Source: Phycisphaerales bacterium UBA7708
GTDB lineage: Bacteria > Planctomycetota > Phycisphaerae > Sedimentisphaerales > Anaerohalosphaeraceae
Direction of reading: 5' to 3'
DNA: 17,499 nucleotides
Assembly: GCA_002482415.1 (NCBI GenBank)
Contig: DLFY01000157.1
Coordinates: 1,247 to 18,745 of the forward strand
Under the pieces are notes generated by a model, which was not told the DNA's origin, did not search any database, and saw nothing but the letters and a program-made list of their open reading frames with translations. The position numbers and the translations under genes were made by a program. Below are positions 15,063-17,499 of this stretch, piece after piece (position 1 is the stretch's first letter; the number at the start of each line of letters is the position of its first letter).

Positions 15063-15482
15063 TCATTTCATTCTTAAAGGACTATGTAGGTCTTCTTCGG
15101 ATTCAATCTTTATGGTTTTTTCAAAGGTAAAAATAATAATTTTTTCTCCTGTGAGAGTGCTTATGTCCATATGCATACTTACAGGTTTTATATTCCCCAG
15201 AATATCGTGAATTAAATTTTCCAGTAACGATCTTGCATTTTCAATCAACTCTTTACGGACCTGTTTAATTAATGCACAGCCTTTTTGGGGATCTGGTCCT
15301 TTTGCTAAATGTTTTTCGGCTGGTGTTAAAACACCGCGATGTCTTACCAGAATCATGTCGTCAATAATGAAAGTTTTCGTTTCATTCGGACCTCTGCCCA
15401 TGTATTCTTTTTCGAATTTTATAAAGGCCTCGCTGATTTCAGATTCTATTTGTCCCCTTGTTTTATTTGTTTTTTTTAACAT
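15063..15482 (-). CDS. DUF2294/MpsC-like protein
   Basis: The 139-residue protein fits the DUF2294 family (named MpsC-like in domain databases): TRGQIESEISEAFIKFEKEYMGRGP near the N-terminus, then IIDDMILVRHRGVLTPAEKHLAK, then RKELIENARSLLE and DISTLTGEKIIIFTF. The family name refers to a sodium-translocating, membrane-potential-generating system. I see no mpsA or mpsB-type membrane partner here, and the protein itself has no membrane span, so its role is open. GGAG lies 11 bases before the ATG, a rather long spacing. The gene is visibly more AT-rich than the large genes around it, which could reflect transfer or simply local composition. It is monocistronic: a separate promoter begins 82 bases downstream. 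A long inverted repeat covers its probable promoter, hinting at a dedicated regulator. Confidence 0.85.
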   Translation of the reverse strand: MLKKTNKTRGQIESEISEAFIKFEKEYMGRGPNETKTFIIDDMILVRHRGVLTPAEKHLAKGPDPQKGCALIKQVRKELIENARSLLENLIHDILGNIKPVSMHMDISTLTGEKIIIFTFEKTIKIESEEDLHSPLRMK

Positions 15483-15520
15483 ATTCAGGTTTACTCCAAA
15501 TTATTCAAACAGTTTAGACC

Positions 15521-15568
15521 GCTGATAATGTACTAAAACAATGAAAGATTGCAATGTATATTATCAGC
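15521..15568. repeat. Long inverted repeat over the probable DUF2294 promoter
   Basis: Arms GCTGATAATGTAC (15521-15533) and GTATATTATCAGC (15556-15568) are complementary at 12 of 13 positions, the other being a G-T pair, around a 22-base spacer with CAAT/ATTG inside. On the minus strand the spacer carries TTGCAA and the left arm carries CATTAT, a plausible -35/-10 pair 18 bases apart, about 40 bases before the DUF2294 start. A dimeric regulator binding the arms would cover that promoter. Confidence 0.5.
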
Positions 15569-15810
15569 ATGCATGGTTTGCAGGGCAGTGGATTGAGAAT
15601 ATAAGGATTCGCAGTGTAAAGTTGGAAGTGAGGTGGGATTTAATGAGATTCAGAGTGTGAAGTTGTGGAGGAGAAATCACGTCGATTGTGTCAAATACGG
15701 CTGTTTGCGGACATTGGCAGACTCAAGCGATAGGAGAATATGGACAAAATCACATCGTGTTAAGTTGTTTATCCGTAAGGTCTCCTGTTCAGAATGGGTA
15801 TATATACCGA

Positions 15811-15838
15811 TTGCAAATGGATATTATAGGACTATAAT
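15811..15838 (+). promoter_or_regulatory. Candidate sigma70-type promoter of the GLUG gene
   Basis: TTGCAA (15811-15816, 4 of 6), a 16-base spacer and a perfect TATAAT (15833-15838) would start transcription near 15845. This gives a leader of about 140 bases to the ATG at 15986. Confidence 0.45.
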
Positions 15839-15896
15839 AATGTCTTTCCTGGAGTATCGTGATGATAACCTATCCTATATGTTTGGATTGGAGTCA

Positions 15897-15915
15897 ATCA
15901 GCCCGGCGGGCTGAT
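15897..15915 (+). other. Leader hairpin upstream of the GLUG gene
   Basis: ATCAGCCC and GGGCTGAT form a perfect eight-pair stem with a three-base loop, about 70 bases before the start codon. No T tract follows, so it is not an ordinary terminator. A smaller GTCT/AGAC hairpin lies at about 15926-15936. They could stabilise the mRNA or mask a regulator site; nothing shows which. Confidence 0.4.
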
Positions 15916-15985
15916 AAGAATCCCTGTCTGGCAGACCTGTTTAATTTTTACATCCTTTCAATCCGTTCTTTTCAGGAGGTGTGCG

Positions 15986-17499
15986 ATGAATACCATGTTT
16001 AAATCGTTTATCATTGTTCTGGTTCTTTTCGTTTCTTCAATCACTCATGCGGCCTCCTACGGCGGCGGCAGCGGGACGGTGGGGGATCCCTATCAGATAT
16101 GGACGCCTGAGCAGATGAATACCGTTGGTGCCAATCCTGCGGACTGGGGCAAACATTTCAAGCTGATGGCCGATGTTGATATGTCAGCTTATACAGGTAC
16201 ACAATATCATATCATCGGTACGGGGTGGGACAATGCGTTTGCCGGCACATTTGATGGCAATCGGCATGTCATCCGCAACCTGACCTTTACAACCGCCGCA
16301 TCTGTCAATTGCGTCGGTGTGTTCGGATATACTCAGAATGCGGTCATTCGAAATCTTGGCGTGGAGAATGTCACGATGGAGGGACACTATTACGTCGGCG
16401 GCCTGGTGGGGACTCACAATTCCGGCACCATCACGGCCTGTTATGCCATCGGTTCGGTCAGCGGTCATAAGGATATGATCGGCGGGCTGGTGGGATTGAA
16501 TAACTGGGCCGGTACGATCACGGGCTGTTATGCGGGCGGATCGGTCAGTACGACGCTGTATTCCTTTTATGTCGGGGGGCTGGTGGGCAAAAATGATGGT
16601 ACGATCAAGACCTGTTATGCCGTCGGTTCAGTCAGCAGTGAGGCGTATGTCGGCGGCCTGGTAGGGTATAATTCAGCCGGCACGGTGACAGACTGTTATT
16701 CGACTGGTTTTGTCTCCGGAGCATTCCCATCCGAAACAGGGGGGCTGGTGGGACATAACAGCAAGTCAATCAGCGGCTGTTTGTGGGATATGCAGACCAG
16801 CGGACAAGGCAATGGTGTCGGCAGCGGTTCTGCAAGTGGTACGACAGGCAAAACAACCGCCGAAATGCAGATGCTGGCCACGTTTATCGATGCAGGGTGG
16901 GACTTTACCGAGTCGGATGGGGATGCGGCCGACTGGTGGATGACGGTTAATCATTACCCCAAACTGGCCTGGGAATTTCCATTTGACGGGGGCAGCGGGA
17001 CGGTTGCGGACCCGTATCAAATCCGGACAGCCCAACAGATGAACGCGATTGGCATCTATCCCGGCGAATGGGGGAAAATATATAACCTGATGGCGGATAT
17101 TGATATGTCTGCTTATACCGGTACGCAGTATAACATTATTGGAAATGAGACAACCCCCTTTGCCGGCACCTTCGACGGCGGCGGACATGTTATCCGTCAT
17201 CTGACTTATACAGACCCGTCTCGGGATTATGTCGGCCTGTTTGGTTTTATCGGAAATTCAGCGTTGATACAGAATCTCGGTGTTGATAATATCACAGTTT
17301 CCGCGAGGAGTGTTGTTGGCGGATTGACGGCTGTCAATAGGGGAACGATTTTATCCTGCTATGCAAGCGGATCAGTAAGCGGCAGTTTCGATGTGGGCGG
17401 ACTGGCGGGAAGAAATGTGGGAGCAGTTGCCTCCTGTTATGCTGCTGTATCCGTTCTGGCGTCCGAGTATTCTGCGGGCGGGCTGGTGGGTTATAATCC
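15986..17499 (+). CDS. Exported GLUG-repeat protein (5' part; runs off the window)
   Basis: The frame is open from ATG 15986 to the window end (504 codons plus two bases) with no stop, so the C-terminus is missing. AGGAGG lies six bases before the ATG, a strong site. Residues 1-22 are a classical signal peptide (hydrophobic IIVLVLFVSS, cleavage after THA). The mature part starts GGGSGTVGDPYQI, then LMADVDMSAYTGTQYHIIG, FAGTFDGNRHVIRNLTF and VGVFGY, then a run of GLUG repeats (GGLVGxN...GTI..CYAxGSVS). A KTTAEM...FIDAGW segment and a YPKLAW closure follow. A second copy of this whole unit begins at residue 334. These proteins form beta-solenoid-like surface structures, probably for adhesion or polysaccharide binding. 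By comparison with the gene ending at 707, a dockerin-like tail may follow beyond the window. Confidence 0.9.
   Translation, partial: MNTMFKSFIIVLVLFVSSITHAASYGGGSGTVGDPYQIWTPEQMNTVGANPADWGKHFKLMADVDMSAYTGTQYHIIGTGWDNAFAGTFDGNRHVIRNLTFTTAASVNCVGVFGYTQNAVIRNLGVENVTMEGHYYVGGLVGTHNSGTITACYAIGSVSGHKDMIGGLVGLNNWAGTITGCYAGGSVSTTLYSFYVGGLVGKNDGTIKTCYAVGSVSSEAYVGGLVGYNSAGTVTDCYSTGFVSGAFPSETGGLVGHNSKSISGCLWDMQTSGQGNGVGSGSASGTTGKTTAEMQMLATFIDAGWDFTESDGDAADWWMTVNHYPKLAWEFPFDGGSGTVADPYQIRTAQQMNAIGIYPGEWGKIYNLMADIDMSAYTGTQYNIIGNETTPFAGTFDGGGHVIRHLTYTDPSRDYVGLFGFIGNSALIQNLGVDNITVSARSVVGGLTAVNRGTILSCYASGSVSGSFDVGGLAGRNVGAVASCYAAVSVLASEYSAGGLVGYN
16061..17499 (+). repeat. Tandem 924-bp (308-residue) intragenic duplication with GLUG sub-repeats
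   Basis: Unit 1 starts at 16061 and unit 2 at 16985; the matching SGT(V)xDPYQI codons are offset by exactly 924 bases. Corresponding landmarks (DMSAYTGTQY, FAGTFDG, NLGVxN, GGLVG, CYAxGSV) recur in the same order. The second unit is cut by the window end. The copies are diverged at the DNA level, so the duplication is old and maintained in frame. Inside each unit, GLUG repeats of about 26-30 residues recur around a GGCGGSCTGGTGGG-like core. Confidence 0.8.

Larger units (their letters stand above)
15483..15985. other. Gene-poor AT-rich divergent region
   Basis: These 503 bases separate the divergent DUF2294 and GLUG genes. They hold the inverted repeat at 15521-15568, an imperfect 18-base direct repeat (15607-15624 and 15648-15665, three mismatches, 41 bases apart), a promoter at 15811-15838 and a small hairpin at 15897-15915. 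A 93-codon GTG-start frame (15633-15914) has no family resemblance and overlaps the promoter and hairpin, so I do not call it a gene. Confidence 0.45.

Noticed and set aside
15633..15914. 93-codon ORF with GTG start
   Set aside because: No recognisable family, weak ribosome-binding site, and it overlaps the promoter and leader hairpin of the GLUG gene.
16380..16760. CRISPR-like regular repeats
   Set aside because: The repeats are in frame, diverged and encode GLUG motifs; there are no identical repeats with unique spacers.

Overview
The window looks like a chromosomal segment of an environmental planctomycete, most likely class Phycisphaerae. This is inferred from the mix of proteins, not from a marker gene: secreted proteins rich in GLUG motifs, a dockerin-like C-terminal tail, a GxGYxYP putative glycoside hydrolase, CsrA, and a very large multi-sensor hybrid kinase. 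By eye the large genes are moderately GC-rich, while about 14.6-15.9 kb is clearly more AT-rich. No tRNA, rRNA, CRISPR array, transposase or integrase is visible.

Layout. (1) 3-707 (+) is the 3' end of a GLUG-repeat protein with a dockerin-like tail. (2) 956-3094 (+) is a secreted GxGYxYP-family protein with an N-terminal carbohydrate-binding-like module. (3) 3219-3461 (-) is csrA with a clear intrinsic terminator. Upstream of it, 3769-4737 (-) encodes an unrecognised polytopic membrane protein. (4) 5065-9654 (+) is a 1529-residue BarA-type hybrid histidine kinase with a c-type heme DUF3365 sensor, a PocR domain, three PAS domains, two receivers and an Hpt domain. (5) 9721-12477 (-) is one open frame encoding an OFA-type MFS transporter, a HAD-IIIA phosphatase and a full-length Sua5 threonylcarbamoyl-AMP synthase. 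An eight-G run (11307-11314) lies at the MFS/HAD joint. Removing one base restores a normal two-gene junction, so the MFS part is probably a separate gene. The HAD-Sua5 fusion looks real. (6) 12720-14612 (-) is a DUF4914 protein with a PEPCK-like P-loop. (7) 14746-14985 (-) has no ORF but has a near-consensus promoter and, about 200 nt later, a strong intrinsic terminator. It is a candidate small RNA or a terminator-controlled leader of the DUF4914 gene. (8) 15063-15482 (-) is a DUF2294/MpsC-like protein with a long inverted repeat over its probable promoter. (9) 15986 to the window end (+) is a second GLUG-repeat exported protein, incomplete at the 3' end, built from a 308-residue tandem duplication.

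How the genes may work together. The two GLUG proteins and the GxGYxYP protein suggest extracellular polysaccharide binding, degradation or adhesion. The BarA-type kinase and csrA lie close together but divergently, with the membrane gene between them. That recalls the BarA-Csr post-transcriptional circuit, but nothing here proves a link. The most unusual items are the ORF-free transcription unit at 14.75-14.99 kb, the HAD-Sua5 fusion and its homopolymer-linked MFS neighbour, and the heme/PocR/PAS sensor kinase.
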